Of a stretch of 64,000 nucleotides of DNA, positions 8,702-18,416 are shown piece by piece (the first letter of the stretch is position 1; every line of letters begins with the position of its first letter). Location: the NCBI GenBank assembly GCA_016125505.1, contig WGLP01000007.1:124001-188000 (forward strand). Direction: 5' to 3'. Position numbers and translations under genes: made by a program. The stretch comes from Gammaproteobacteria bacterium. GTDB taxonomy: Bacteria > Pseudomonadota > Gammaproteobacteria > UBA6429 > Thiohalophilaceae. The notes under the pieces were generated by a model, which was given only the letters and a program-made list of their open reading frames with translations, had not been told where the DNA came from and did not search any database.

Positions 8702-9433
8702 TTACCAGGATGTGCTGTCGTCGAGCGTCGGCTCGTCGATCGGTCCACGCGGCCCGCGTTGTTCTTTCTTGAGCGGGTTGTCGGCACGGACCAGTTCATC
8801 CTCGTGGATGTGCAGACGTGTCTTGCGTCGCGGCAGATAATGGTTGGCTGGCTTGGTTCCCCACTCGGGCATCAATTGATAGCCGCCTTCTTCGCGGATG
8901 GTCACGGAGACTTCTGATTCCGGATCATGCACGTCACCGAATAGACGCGCGCTGGTCGGACAGGCCAGGACGCAGGCCGGTTTGCGTTCGCTCTCCGGCA
9001 GGGTTTCGTCGTAGATACGATCCACGCACAAGGTGCATTTCTTCATGACCTTTTGTTTCTCGTCGATCTCGCGCACGCCGTACGGGCAGGCCCAGGAGCA
9101 ATAACGGCAACCGATGCACTTGTCATAGTCTACCAGGACGATACCGTCTTCCTTGCGTTTGTAACTGGCGCCGGTCGGGCACACCGGAACGCACGGCGGA
9201 TCTTCGCAATGCAGACAACTCTTGGGAAAGTGCAGGGTTTCCGTCGCGGGGAATTCGCCGATCTCGTAGGTCTGCACGCGATTGAAGAATGTACCGGTCG
9301 GGTCCTTGCCGTAGGGATTCTCGTCGCTCATGTAACCTGCGCTGCCGGAGGTATTCCACTCCTTGCAGCTGGTGACACAGGCGTGACAGCCGACGCAAAC
9401 GTTTAAATCAATGACTAGCGCTAATTGTGTCAT
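8702..9433 (-). CDS. soeB: SoeB iron-sulfur subunit of sulfite dehydrogenase
   Basis: 243 residues with four [4Fe-4S] cysteine sets typical of DMSO-reductase-family electron-transfer subunits: CVGCHACVTSC, CLHCEDPPCVPVCP, CIGCRYCSWACP and CTLCVDRI...CVLACP. The start is ATG 9433; an upstream in-frame start would overlap soeA. Only 2 bases separate it from the soeA stop. It relays electrons from the molybdenum centre of SoeA to SoeC. Confidence 0.93.
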   Translation of the reverse strand: MTQLALVIDLNVCVGCHACVTSCKEWNTSGSAGYMSDENPYGKDPTGTFFNRVQTYEIGEFPATETLHFPKSCLHCEDPPCVPVCPTGASYKRKEDGIVLVDYDKCIGCRYCSWACPYGVREIDEKQKVMKKCTLCVDRIYDETLPESERKPACVLACPTSARLFGDVHDPESEVSVTIREEGGYQLMPEWGTKPANHYLPRRKTRLHIHEDELVRADNPLKKEQRGPRGPIDEPTLDDSTSW

Positions 9434-9435
9434 GC

Positions 9436-12339
9436 TCAGCCTGCCTTCTTCTTGGTAAACATCCCCGCAAAGAAACCCTGCCACTTACGGGTCTTGCCAC
9501 TGCCCGGTAAGGCCGGCATGGGATCGAACTGCGGATAACTCATTTGAGGTTCGTCTGCCGCCGCCGGGTAGATGCGCACGCGCACGTCATACCAGCCGGC
9601 CTGCCCGGTATTGGGGTCAGAGTTGGAGACGTGCTCGCCGGCTTCGTTTTTCGGCAGCTCCTCGCTGATCACGTGATTGAGCAGGAAGCCTTTCTCGGAT
9701 TCGTTGGCATCCTTATCCAGACGCCAGGCACCCTTGGCCTTACCGATCGCGTTCCAGGTCCAGACGGTGCCTGGTTCGACGGCTTCGGAATAACGGCACA
9801 GGCAGCGCACCTTGCCGTGCATGGATTCAACCCACATCCAGCTGCCATCCTCGATACCTTGCTTCTGCGCGGTCTTCGGATGTACATATAAAAAGTTATA
9901 CGTATGGATCTGGCGTAGCCAGGCGTTTTGCGAATCCCAGGAGTGGTACATCGCCATGGGGCGTTGCGTGACGGCGTTCAGCGGGTATTTGTGTTTGTCC
10001 GTGAGATGCGCCTCCAGCGGTTCGAAATAGAACGGCAGCGGATCGAAATAGGTTTCGACGCGCTTGCGCAGGTGCGCTGGCGGCCGCTTGCCGTCGGTCT
10101 TGCCCTGTGCCGCGAGCCGGAACTTCATCAGGATCTCGGAATAGATATGAATGTTGATCGCCTCGGCATAACGCAACATGCGGTGTTCCTGGGCCCAGTT
10201 CAGGTAACCCCGGTTCCAGTTACGCATGTACTGGAAGGAGCGCGGCATTTCGTAATGGAACACGCAGTTGTTCTTCTCGTACATCTCCCACTGGTTGGGA
10301 TTGGGCTCACCCTTCAGGAATTTCTCGCCACCCTTGCCGCGCCAGCCGGCGAGGAAGCCGATGCCGGAACCCGGTTCGGTTTCGTAGTTGACGATGAAGT
10401 CGGGGTAATCGCGGAACTTGCGTGAGCCGTCTTCGCGCGTGAACGCCGGCAGCTTCAGGCGCGAGCCCAGTTCGATCAGCACCTCTTGAAACGGTTTGCA
10501 CTCGCCGGTCGGCGGTACCACGGGGATCCGCACGGAATCCACCGGGCCGTCGAACTCGGAGATGGGGCGATCCAGCATGGACATCACGTCATGACGTTCC
10601 AGGTAAGTGGTATCCGGCAACACGATGTCGGCGTACGCGGTCATTTCCGACTGGAAGGCATCGCACACGATCAGGAACGGGATCTTGTATTCGCCATGCT
10701 CGTCCTTGTCATTAAGCATGTGACGCACGTCGGTGGTATTCATGGTGGAGTTCCATGCCATGTTGGCCATGAAGATCAGCAAGGTATCGATGGGGTACGG
10801 GTCCTGGCGCCAGGCGTTGGTAATCGCATTGTGCATCAGGCCGTGTGCGGCCAGCGGGAATTCCCAGGAGAAGGCCTTGTCGATGCGTACCGGATTGCCT
10901 TTATCATCGACGAATAGATCGTTCGGATCGGCGGGCCAGCCCAGCGGCATGCCGTTGAGCGGCGTGTTGGGTTGTACTGCGTCCGGAGACTTGGGCGTTT
11001 TCGCGCAGGGCGGGATCGGACGCGGGAACGGTGCCTTGTGGCGAAAACCGCCCGGACGATCGATCGTGCCGAGCACGGTCATCAGGATCGACAGGGCACG
11101 AATGGTCTGGAAACCATTGGAGTGCGCCGCAAGACCGCGCATGGCATGGAAGGCCACGGGGTTGCCGGTCACCGTCTCGTGGTCCTTGCCCCAGACGTCG
11201 GTCCAGGCGATAGGCAATTCGATCTTTTCGTCACGCGCGGTGATGCCCATTTCATAGGCGAGGCGTTTGATGGTCTCTTCCGGGATGCCGGTAACTTCCG
11301 CGGCCCACTCCGGGGTGTAACGTTCGACGCGTTCTTTCAGGAGCTGGAACGAGGACTTGGCACGACGGCCGTCACTCAAGGTGAAGTCGCCGAGCAGATA
11401 CGGGTCGGCACCCTCGGTACGTGCATGCACGGCCTTGTCGCTATTACGGTCCCACCACACACGGTCCTGCGGATCGAAACAGTCCTGCGGGTGCGGGATG
11501 TCGGTGCGCACGAACAGGCCGAAGTCATCGGACTTTTCATCCACGCTGACGAGTTCGGCGGCATTGGTGTACTGGATCAGAAAATCACGATCGTACAGAC
11601 CGGTGCGGATCAGCTCGTGAATGATCGCCAGGAACAGCGCGCCGTCGGTGCCGGGCTTGATGGGCACCCACTCGTCGGCAATGGCGGAGTAACCGGTGCG
11701 CACGGGGTTGACCGAAATAAAGCGGCCGCCGTTGCGTTTGAATTTGGACAGGGCGATCTTCAGCGGATTGGAGTGATGGTCCTCGGCGGTACCGATCATC
11801 ACAAACAGTTTGGCGCGGTCCAGGTCCGGGCCGCCGAATTCCCAGAAGGAACCGCCCATGGTGTAGATCATGCCGGTGGCCATGTTGACCGAACAAAAGC
11901 CGCCGTGTGCCGCGTAGTTGGGCGTACCGAACTGCTTGGCAAACAGGCCGGTGAGGGCCTGCATCTGGTCGCGGCCGGTAAACAGCGCGAATTTTTTCGG
12001 GTCGGTGGCGCGCAGGTGTTGGAGGCGCTCGCTGATCGTATCGAAGGCCTCGTCCCAGGAGATCGGTTCGAATTCCGCATCGCCCCGGTCAGCGCCTTCC
12101 TTGCGTTTGAGCGGTTGGGTCAGGCGCGCCGGTGAGTATTGCTTCATGATGCCGGAGGCGCCCTTGGCACAGATCACGCCCTGGTTGAGTGGATGGTCCG
12201 GGTTGCCCTGGATATAGCGGACTTCGCCGTCACGCAGTGTCACCCGGATACCGCAGCGGCAGGCACACATGTAGCAGGTAGTGTTCTTGACTTCGATACG
12301 CCCGGCGGGGGCCTGTAAGGGATCGTGTACGACTGACAT
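9436..12339 (-). CDS. soeA: SoeA molybdopterin subunit of sulfite dehydrogenase
   Basis: 967 residues, a complete molybdopterin oxidoreductase. The N-terminal [4Fe-4S] site is C22-x2-C25-x3-C29 with a fourth cysteine in GVICAKG. GGFCSVNMATG is the likely molybdenum-ligand region. There is no twin-arginine signal peptide, so the enzyme is cytoplasmic; this separates SoeA from periplasmic polysulfide or thiosulfate reductases of the same family. It oxidises sulfite directly to sulfate. First gene of the minus-strand operon, divergent from qmoA with 410 bases between them. A polysulfide-reductase-like activity cannot be excluded from sequence alone. Confidence 0.9.
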   Translation of the reverse strand: MSVVHDPLQAPAGRIEVKNTTCYMCACRCGIRVTLRDGEVRYIQGNPDHPLNQGVICAKGASGIMKQYSPARLTQPLKRKEGADRGDAEFEPISWDEAFDTISERLQHLRATDPKKFALFTGRDQMQALTGLFAKQFGTPNYAAHGGFCSVNMATGMIYTMGGSFWEFGGPDLDRAKLFVMIGTAEDHHSNPLKIALSKFKRNGGRFISVNPVRTGYSAIADEWVPIKPGTDGALFLAIIHELIRTGLYDRDFLIQYTNAAELVSVDEKSDDFGLFVRTDIPHPQDCFDPQDRVWWDRNSDKAVHARTEGADPYLLGDFTLSDGRRAKSSFQLLKERVERYTPEWAAEVTGIPEETIKRLAYEMGITARDEKIELPIAWTDVWGKDHETVTGNPVAFHAMRGLAAHSNGFQTIRALSILMTVLGTIDRPGGFRHKAPFPRPIPPCAKTPKSPDAVQPNTPLNGMPLGWPADPNDLFVDDKGNPVRIDKAFSWEFPLAAHGLMHNAITNAWRQDPYPIDTLLIFMANMAWNSTMNTTDVRHMLNDKDEHGEYKIPFLIVCDAFQSEMTAYADIVLPDTTYLERHDVMSMLDRPISEFDGPVDSVRIPVVPPTGECKPFQEVLIELGSRLKLPAFTREDGSRKFRDYPDFIVNYETEPGSGIGFLAGWRGKGGEKFLKGEPNPNQWEMYEKNNCVFHYEMPRSFQYMRNWNRGYLNWAQEHRMLRYAEAINIHIYSEILMKFRLAAQGKTDGKRPPAHLRKRVETYFDPLPFYFEPLEAHLTDKHKYPLNAVTQRPMAMYHSWDSQNAWLRQIHTYNFLYVHPKTAQKQGIEDGSWMWVESMHGKVRCLCRYSEAVEPGTVWTWNAIGKAKGAWRLDKDANESEKGFLLNHVISEELPKNEAGEHVSNSDPNTGQAGWYDVRVRIYPAAADEPQMSYPQFDPMPALPGSGKTRKWQGFFAGMFTKKKAG

Positions 12340-12749
12340 TTCTTACCTCGTGGTAACCGGCCAGGCCGGGTAGGGTTGCCTGCATTCGCTAAGTCATTGA
12401 AGGATGAGCACTATAGTCAGGCATTTTATATGAGAAAATACTAATAAAGTAATATATTTACTGGATTTATCCATGCATAACCGAGGGGATTCATCGGCCT
12501 ATGTAACGGATTTATAAAGATAAAATCCGCTTATAACGCGCTCAATTTTACTGACTTGTGTTTGAAAATAAGATGCGTCAGTGTAGCGCCCCTGCGGGAC
12601 CCCATGTTCACACAAGTCAGATCCAAGTGTGTACAATAGCGCACCCGCACAGGGTCATGTGTGTTGTACCTGGCGCACATAACAACAAGAACGGTCCACA
12701 TACTTATATATAGACTAATCGACGTCCCAGGCGTTGAGGAGGAAAGTCG
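12340..12749. promoter_or_regulatory. Divergent soe/qmo control region
   Basis: AT-rich 410-base gap between the starts of soeA (minus) and qmoA (plus); it must hold both promoters. I could not fix -35/-10 boxes with confidence. An 11-bp inverted repeat (12551-12561 with 12610-12620, CTGACTTGTGT) encloses 48 bases with a GC-rich centre. A good ribosome-binding site (GAGGAGG) precedes qmoA at about 12735. No protein-coding stretch is convincing here. Confidence 0.5.
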
Positions 12750-14027
12750 ATGACGGATATCGTCGCAACCAATGAAACCATCCTCGTTGTTGGCGGGGGC
12801 ATCAGCGGCATGACCGCGGCCCTGGAAGCAGCCGAGTGTGGCAAGCAAGTCATTCTCGTCGAAAAGAACCCGTCAGTGGGTGGGCGAGTCAGTCAGCTCT
12901 ATCGTTACTTCCCCAAGTTATGCCACCCGACCTGCGGGCTGGAGATCAACCTCAAGCGGATGCGTGCGCAAAAAAACCTGCGTCTGCTGACCATGACGGA
13001 AGTGACCAACGTACAAGGCGAGGCCGGCAATTATTCGGTGACCCTGAAGGCGAGTCCGCGTTACGTTAACGAGAACTGCACTGCCTGCGGCGAATGCGCC
13101 AAGGTGGTGGAAGCGGAATTTGACGACGAACACAACTATGGCCTGGGCAAGCGCAAGGGCGCGTACCTGCCGAACGCCATGGCCTATCCGCAGCGCTATG
13201 TCCTGGATGCGCGCATCATCGGTACACCCGATGCCGACAAGGCAAAAGCAGCCTGCAAGTACAATGCAATTGACTTGGACATGCAGGAAACCAACAGCAC
13301 CATCACGGTCGGCGCGATTATCTGGGCGACCGGCTGGCGTCCGTTCGATGCCAAAAAGATCCAACCGTATGGTTACGATCGCTATCCGAATGTGATCACC
13401 TCCGTGGAATTCGAGCGCATGGCCGACCCGCACGGTCCGACCGGTGGCAAGCTGGTGCGCCCGTCCGATGGCAAAGAGGCCAAGAATGTGGCCTTCATTC
13501 AGTGCGCCGGTTCGCGCGATCGCAATTATCTCAAGCACTGCTCGCGTATCTGTTGCATGGCCTCGCTCAAGCAGGCCACCTATCTGCGCGAGAAGTGGGG
13601 CGACGAAGGCAAGGCATCTATCTATTACATCGACATTCGCGCCATCGACCGTATTGATGATTTCCATCAGATGGTCAAGAACGATCCCAATGTCACCTTC
13701 ATCAAATCCAAGGTTGCCAAGATCGAGCAGGACAAGGACACCAATCCGGTTCTGCACGGTGTGAACACCGAGGGTTATCACCGTTATGCAACACCGCATG
13801 ACCTGGTCGTACTGGCGATTGGTATGGAGCCGAGCGTGAGCGATTTCCCGATCAAGGTGACGGTGAATGAATCTGGCTTTATCGAACAAGACGAGAACAA
13901 CGGTGCGATCTTCGCCGCCGGTTGCTCGAGCGACGCCCTGGACGTGAACCGCGCGGTACAAAGCGCGACTGCCAGTGCCTTGCGGGCAATTCAGGTAGTC
14001 AATCGTGTCGCCGGGATGGAGGGCTAA
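12750..14027 (+). CDS. qmoA: QmoA, FAD subunit of quinone-interacting oxidoreductase
   Basis: 425 residues, HdrA-type flavoprotein. The N-terminal dinucleotide fold is VVGGGISGMTAALEAAECG with GGRVSQLYRYFPKLCHPTCG. A cysteine cluster follows (CTACGECAKVVE) and a second site has CAGSRDRNYLKHCSRICC. Qmo proteins exchange electrons with APS reductase; in sulfur oxidisers they accept electrons from AprBA. First gene of the qmoA-qmoB-hdrC-hdrB operon; 3 bases to the next start. Confidence 0.94.
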   Translation: MTDIVATNETILVVGGGISGMTAALEAAECGKQVILVEKNPSVGGRVSQLYRYFPKLCHPTCGLEINLKRMRAQKNLRLLTMTEVTNVQGEAGNYSVTLKASPRYVNENCTACGECAKVVEAEFDDEHNYGLGKRKGAYLPNAMAYPQRYVLDARIIGTPDADKAKAACKYNAIDLDMQETNSTITVGAIIWATGWRPFDAKKIQPYGYDRYPNVITSVEFERMADPHGPTGGKLVRPSDGKEAKNVAFIQCAGSRDRNYLKHCSRICCMASLKQATYLREKWGDEGKASIYYIDIRAIDRIDDFHQMVKNDPNVTFIKSKVAKIEQDKDTNPVLHGVNTEGYHRYATPHDLVVLAIGMEPSVSDFPIKVTVNESGFIEQDENNGAIFAAGCSSDALDVNRAVQSATASALRAIQVVNRVAGMEG

Positions 14028-14030
14028 GCA

Positions 14031-16238
14031 GTGGCGGACGAAATCAAAATCGGAGCATATATCTGTCAGGGTTGCGGTCTGGGTGATCGCCTCGACACCA
14101 AACAACTGGCCACCGTGGCCAAGCGCGACGCCAAGGCGCACGTGATCAAGGAACATGCGTTCTTGTGCAGTGCCGAAGGCGTGAAGATGATCCAGGACGA
14201 TATCGCCAATGAAGGCGTTAATCGTGTTGCCATCTGTGCCTGTTCACGTCGCGCCAAGGTCGATGCCTTCAGCTTTGGCGAAGGTGTCGCGGTATCGCGC
14301 GGTAACCTGCGTGAAGGTGTGATCTGGGTGCGTCCCAACACCGACGAGGCGCAGGAAACCACGCAGGAAATGGCCGATGACTATGTGCGCATGGCCGTCA
14401 ACGAAGTGAAATACATGACCCCGCCGCACGGCAATGAAGAAGCCAAGTACAACCGTGAGATCCTGGTGGTCGGCGGTGGCCTGAGTGGCATGACGTCCGC
14501 ACTGGAAGCCGCCAAGGCCGGTTATCCGGTACACATCGTGGAAAAGACCGGCAGCCTCGGTGGTGCCGCGGCTAAGGCCTGGAAAGGTATTCCGCTTAAA
14601 TCACCTTATAGCGATCCGGTCGATACCGGCATCGATGCCATGGTCGAAGCGATTAATGCCAACGGCAAGATCACCGTGCATCTGAACAGCACGATCACCA
14701 AGACCTCCGGCGCGCCGGGTCGTTTCTCTGCGGACATCACCACCGAGAGCGGTTCAACCAAGACTGAAAACTTCGGCGCCATCATCCAGGCCTCCGGTTA
14801 CAGCGAATACGATGCCAGCCAGTTGACCGAATTCAGCTATGGCAAGGCGCCCAATGTGGTGACCCAGGCCGAACTGGATGCCATGGCCAAAGCCGGCAAC
14901 GGCAGCATCAAGACCAAAGACGGCAAGGAAGTGAAAAGCGTGGCCTTCGTGCAGTGCGCGGGTCAGCGTTCAAGCAAAGAAGGTCATCTGAATTACTGTT
15001 CCGGCCATTGCTGCCTGACCTCCATCAAGCAGGCGATGTACTTCAAGGATCAGAATCCGGAGATCGACACCAACGTGATCTATACCGATCTGCGTACGCC
15101 GGGTACCGGTGGGGAAGACTTCTACCGTTCCGGTCAGCGCAAGGGCGTGACCTTTACCAAGGGTATCGTGAACGAGATCGGCGCGGACGGCACCATGAAG
15201 ATGAAGGACCTGATCCTGGATCAGGATGTCACCGACAAGCCGGATCTCATCGTGCTGGCCACCGGTCAGGTACCGAACTCCGGTGTCGATATCGAAACCG
15301 TGCCGCAGAATGAGCCGGGCCAGTGGGAGGCCAATAAGGAATCCGTACTGAACCTGGTCTACCGTCAAGGCAAGGACCTGCCGCACCTGAAATACGGCTT
15401 CAACGATTCCCACTTCATTTGTTTCCCGTACGAAACCCGGCGTACCGGCATCTACACCACCGGTCCCGTGCGCCGTCCGATGGATGCGCAACAGGCGATC
15501 GAAGATGCGACCGGTGCTGCGCTGAAGGCGATCCAGGCGGTGGAAAATGCCGGCAAGGGTCGTGCCGCGCACCCGCGTTCCGGTGACCTGTCCTTCCCGC
15601 ACTTCCGTAAGGAAGGTTGCACCCAGTGCAAACGCTGCACGGTGGAGTGTCCGTTTGGTGCCATCGACGAGGACGAAAAGCGTTATCCGCAATTTAACGA
15701 AGCCCGTTGCCGCCGTTGCGGTACCTGTATGGGTGCCTGCCCGGTGCGCGTGATCTCCTTCGAGAACTATTCCGTCGATACCGTCGGTCAGCAGTTAAAG
15801 AACATCGATATCCCGGACGAGTTTTCCGAAAAGCCGCGGATCCTGGTGCTGGCCTGCGAAAACGACGCTTACCCCGCGCTGGATATGGCGGCGATGAAGG
15901 GTGTTGAATACAGTGCCTTTGCCCGCGTGATTCCGGTGCGCTGTCTGGGTTCAGTCAACACGATCTGGTTAACCGACGCACTCAACAGCGGTTATGACGG
16001 TATTATTCTGATGGGTTGCCAGAAGGGTGACAACTACCAGTGTCACTTCGTCAAGGGTTCGGAGATGGCGCACTATCGCATGAGCAAGATCGACGATACG
16101 CTGACGCAGCTGAATCTGGAGACGGAGCGTGTTGCGACCTACGAGATTGCGATCACCGATATCGAGCGTGCACCGCAACTGATTAATGACATGGCTGCGA
16201 CCGTTGAAAAGGTCGGCATGAGCCCATTCAAGTTCTAG
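14031..16238 (+). CDS. qmoB: QmoB, HdrA/MvhD-like subunit
   Basis: 735 residues starting at GTG 14031. Domain order: N-terminal HdrA part with CQGCGLGDRLD, an FAD fold (VVGGGLSGMTSALEAAKAG), two [4Fe-4S] ferredoxin motifs (CTQCKRCTVECPFG, CRRCGTCMGACPVR), and a C-terminal MvhD-like domain with conserved cysteines (VLACENDAYPA, MGCQKGDNYQC). This fusion layout is characteristic of QmoB. It probably forms the electron-confurcating or relay core together with QmoA, next to AprBA. Confidence 0.94.
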   Translation: MADEIKIGAYICQGCGLGDRLDTKQLATVAKRDAKAHVIKEHAFLCSAEGVKMIQDDIANEGVNRVAICACSRRAKVDAFSFGEGVAVSRGNLREGVIWVRPNTDEAQETTQEMADDYVRMAVNEVKYMTPPHGNEEAKYNREILVVGGGLSGMTSALEAAKAGYPVHIVEKTGSLGGAAAKAWKGIPLKSPYSDPVDTGIDAMVEAINANGKITVHLNSTITKTSGAPGRFSADITTESGSTKTENFGAIIQASGYSEYDASQLTEFSYGKAPNVVTQAELDAMAKAGNGSIKTKDGKEVKSVAFVQCAGQRSSKEGHLNYCSGHCCLTSIKQAMYFKDQNPEIDTNVIYTDLRTPGTGGEDFYRSGQRKGVTFTKGIVNEIGADGTMKMKDLILDQDVTDKPDLIVLATGQVPNSGVDIETVPQNEPGQWEANKESVLNLVYRQGKDLPHLKYGFNDSHFICFPYETRRTGIYTTGPVRRPMDAQQAIEDATGAALKAIQAVENAGKGRAAHPRSGDLSFPHFRKEGCTQCKRCTVECPFGAIDEDEKRYPQFNEARCRRCGTCMGACPVRVISFENYSVDTVGQQLKNIDIPDEFSEKPRILVLACENDAYPALDMAAMKGVEYSAFARVIPVRCLGSVNTIWLTDALNSGYDGIILMGCQKGDNYQCHFVKGSEMAHYRMSKIDDTLTQLNLETERVATYEIAITDIERAPQLINDMAATVEKVGMSPFKF

Positions 16239-16248
16239 GAGCCCGATC

Positions 16249-16860
16249 ATGAGTACCGTGAAAATCGAAGCCTACCGCAACAGCTTCCTCAAGGAAGTCG
16301 AAGCGAATGTAGAAGAAGGCAGCTGGGTCAAGATGTGCATGCAGTGTGGCGTGTGTTCCGGTTCCTGTCCGTTCGGACCGCACTGGGATCATCCGCCACA
16401 GGAACTCTTCATGATGATCCGTGCCGGCAAGCGTGACGAGGTATTGCAGTCACAATCCATGTGGATGTGTACCTCCTGTTACAACTGTATCGTGCGCTGT
16501 CCGCGTGAACTGCCGATTACCCACATCATGCACGGCCTGGCCAACTACGCGCATCGCCTGGGCATTGCGCCGAAGAACCAGCCGACCCGCAAGTTTGCCA
16601 CCATGTTCTGGAAGAATCTGAGCAAGAAAGGCCGCGTCAACGAACTGAAGCTGGGTGTGGCCCTGTACTTCATGAACGGCTTTGTCGAAGGCATCAAGAC
16701 CGCTTTGAAGATGGCGCCGCTGGGTCTGAACATGATCAAGACCAAGCGCATGTCACCGATGGAATATTTCGGCGGTCACGGCGTAAAAGATACCTCGGGT
16801 TTACACGCCATCCTCAAGAAGGCGCGCGAGATCGAAGACAAGAAGCGCGGCATGGCGTAA
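16249..16860 (+). CDS. hdrC: HdrC-like iron-sulfur protein
   Basis: 203 residues with two [4Fe-4S] motifs (CMQCGVCSGSCPFG and CTSCYNCIVRCPRE) as in HdrC and in the N-terminal half of QmoC. It stops after the ferredoxin part: the cytochrome b-like membrane domain that makes up the rest of classical QmoC is absent. Placed 10 bases after qmoB and 12 before hdrB, it links QmoAB to the HdrB subunit. Confidence 0.92.
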   Translation: MSTVKIEAYRNSFLKEVEANVEEGSWVKMCMQCGVCSGSCPFGPHWDHPPQELFMMIRAGKRDEVLQSQSMWMCTSCYNCIVRCPRELPITHIMHGLANYAHRLGIAPKNQPTRKFATMFWKNLSKKGRVNELKLGVALYFMNGFVEGIKTALKMAPLGLNMIKTKRMSPMEYFGGHGVKDTSGLHAILKKAREIEDKKRGMA

Positions 16861-16872
16861 GGAGACAGAAAC

Positions 16873-17751
16873 ATGGCGAAGAAACAATATTCATTTTATC
16901 CCGGCTGCTCTTCTCAGAAGGCGGCATCGGCGTCGAATTACCAGGTCTCCGTGGAATCCATGTGCAAGACCCTGGATATTCAACTCAACGAAATTCCGGA
17001 CTGGAACTGCTGCTCCGCGTCCATCGGTTATGCCGAAGGCGGCGAGTTGCCGCGGCTGGCCCTGTCCGAACAGGCCAATCCCGGTCAGGATATCGTGGCG
17101 ACCTGTGCCGCCTGCTGGCTGGCGACGCGCGAAACCCGCGATCGTCTGTTGCACGAAGATACCCTCATGAAAGAAACCAATGAGGCCCTCGCCGCCGCCG
17201 GTCTGAAGGTCGAAGCCAATCAGAAAGTCCGCCACATGGTGGAAGTCCTGGTCGAAGATTTTGGTTACGACGAACTGGGCAAGCACGTGAAGAAGCCGCT
17301 GGAAGGTTTGAAGATCGCCGGTTACGTCGGCTGCCAGACCAACCGTCCGTTCGGTATCGATGGCGAATCCTTCGAGAATCCCAAGTATCTGGACAAGCTA
17401 GTGGAGACCATGGGCGCCGAGCCGCTGGACAAGTACGAGAAAAAAGTTTCCTGCTGCGGTGGCGCACTGGCCTTCTCCGAGCCGGAAAAGTCCCAGGCCC
17501 TGATCAAGGACATCATCGAATCCGCTTACGATGGCGGTGCCGATCTGATCGTCACCCCGTGTCCGGTCTGCCAGATGAACGTTGAGGTCTATCAGGATCA
17601 GATCAACGCCAAGTACAAGACCAAGTTCAAGATGCCGGTGGTGTACTATTCCACGTTGATGAGCGTGGCCTATGGCGGCAGCGCCAAGGACGCCGGTCTC
17701 GACGGTCAGGTGATTCCGGCCAAAAAGCTGGAAGAGATCGCTTCGAAATAA
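16873..17751 (+). CDS. hdrB: HdrB-like CCG-domain protein
   Basis: 292 residues with the two cysteine-rich CCG motifs of heterodisulfide reductase HdrB: DWNCCSASIG with CAACWLATRE upstream in the fold, and VSCCGGALAFSEPE with CPVCQMN downstream. These bind noncubane [4Fe-4S] clusters in HdrB. It is fully soluble. Replacement of QmoC by separate HdrC and HdrB is known from Gram-positive sulfate reducers; its electron partner here is unknown. Last gene of the operon, followed by a terminator. Confidence 0.93.
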   Translation: MAKKQYSFYPGCSSQKAASASNYQVSVESMCKTLDIQLNEIPDWNCCSASIGYAEGGELPRLALSEQANPGQDIVATCAACWLATRETRDRLLHEDTLMKETNEALAAAGLKVEANQKVRHMVEVLVEDFGYDELGKHVKKPLEGLKIAGYVGCQTNRPFGIDGESFENPKYLDKLVETMGAEPLDKYEKKVSCCGGALAFSEPEKSQALIKDIIESAYDGGADLIVTPCPVCQMNVEVYQDQINAKYKTKFKMPVVYYSTLMSVAYGGSAKDAGLDGQVIPAKKLEEIASK

Positions 17752-17776
17752 TATCAACCATAAATGTTCGACGCTT

Positions 17777-17803
17777 AAAAGCCCGCTCTGCGGGCTTTTT
17801 TAT
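17777..17803 (+). terminator. Rho-independent terminator after hdrB
   Basis: A-rich run, GC hairpin GCCCGC/GCGGGC with a three-base loop, then a T-run, 26 bases after the hdrB stop. Confidence 0.92.
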
Positions 17804-18416
17804 TGCCGGCGAGCAAAATCCTTTCACGCTGATTTGACCCTTGGACTGAAACTGTTTCTGCCATTGTTAATTTTGTTATTCTCATTGGCGACCATCGTCC
17901 TATCACTCAGTTTCAATTCTTCGCATTGGTGTTCTCGTAACATTTTCGTGCGACGCATAGTCTTAACATAAGGTTGCATGACAACAGCAAGCAAAAGGAA
18001 GGCGGCCGGTTCAAAAAGATTGGCACTATCCCAATAAATGTATGGATATAACGTGTTGTTATTGGGTTGATCACTCTCGACTATCTGTGACTGAGAATAG
18101 CAGCTGATAGAGAAATGCCGTGTCGTCGTACCGTGAATTGTGGGTCTGAAATCGCGTTTGCCCCCGCAAAAATGATTGTGATCAGGGCATCGGCTGTACT
18201 GAGATAGCATCTGTTATTGTCGGATAATCATGCGAAAAATGACGCAAATCTATGATTGCTGGCAGCTTATCTCGGTATTTCATGGGGAATTGCGGCATTC
18301 GACATGCAATTTCGGCGCTAATTTGGCACAATAGAACAGTATTTACTTTATGCGCCACCATGGTTGTTGTGTTGCGAAGACTCGTTACGTTTGCTGGTGT
18401 GGTGGCGTGATCGGAA
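17804..18416. other. AT-rich intergenic stretch without a convincing gene
   Basis: 613 bases between the qmo-hdr terminator and the first gene of the amidase/symporter operon. A 128-codon minus-strand frame (17824-18210) exists but lacks recognisable domains, a good ribosome-binding site or codon bias. The right half must contain the promoter of the downstream operon. It may also contain decayed coding sequence, which I cannot identify. Confidence 0.5.

Noticed and set aside
12551..12620. 11-bp inverted repeat with GC-rich centre, as a fourth copy of the palindromic element
   Set aside because: The interior lacks the 27-base core and the inner hairpin; only a short CCCTGCGG-like match is shared.
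12918..14156. 412-codon minus-strand frame opposite qmoA/qmoB
   Set aside because: Antisense shadow of qmoA; lacks domains and a ribosome-binding site.
17824..18210. 128-codon minus-strand frame
   Set aside because: No domain, no good start signal, and composition like the surrounding spacer; a decayed gene cannot be excluded.
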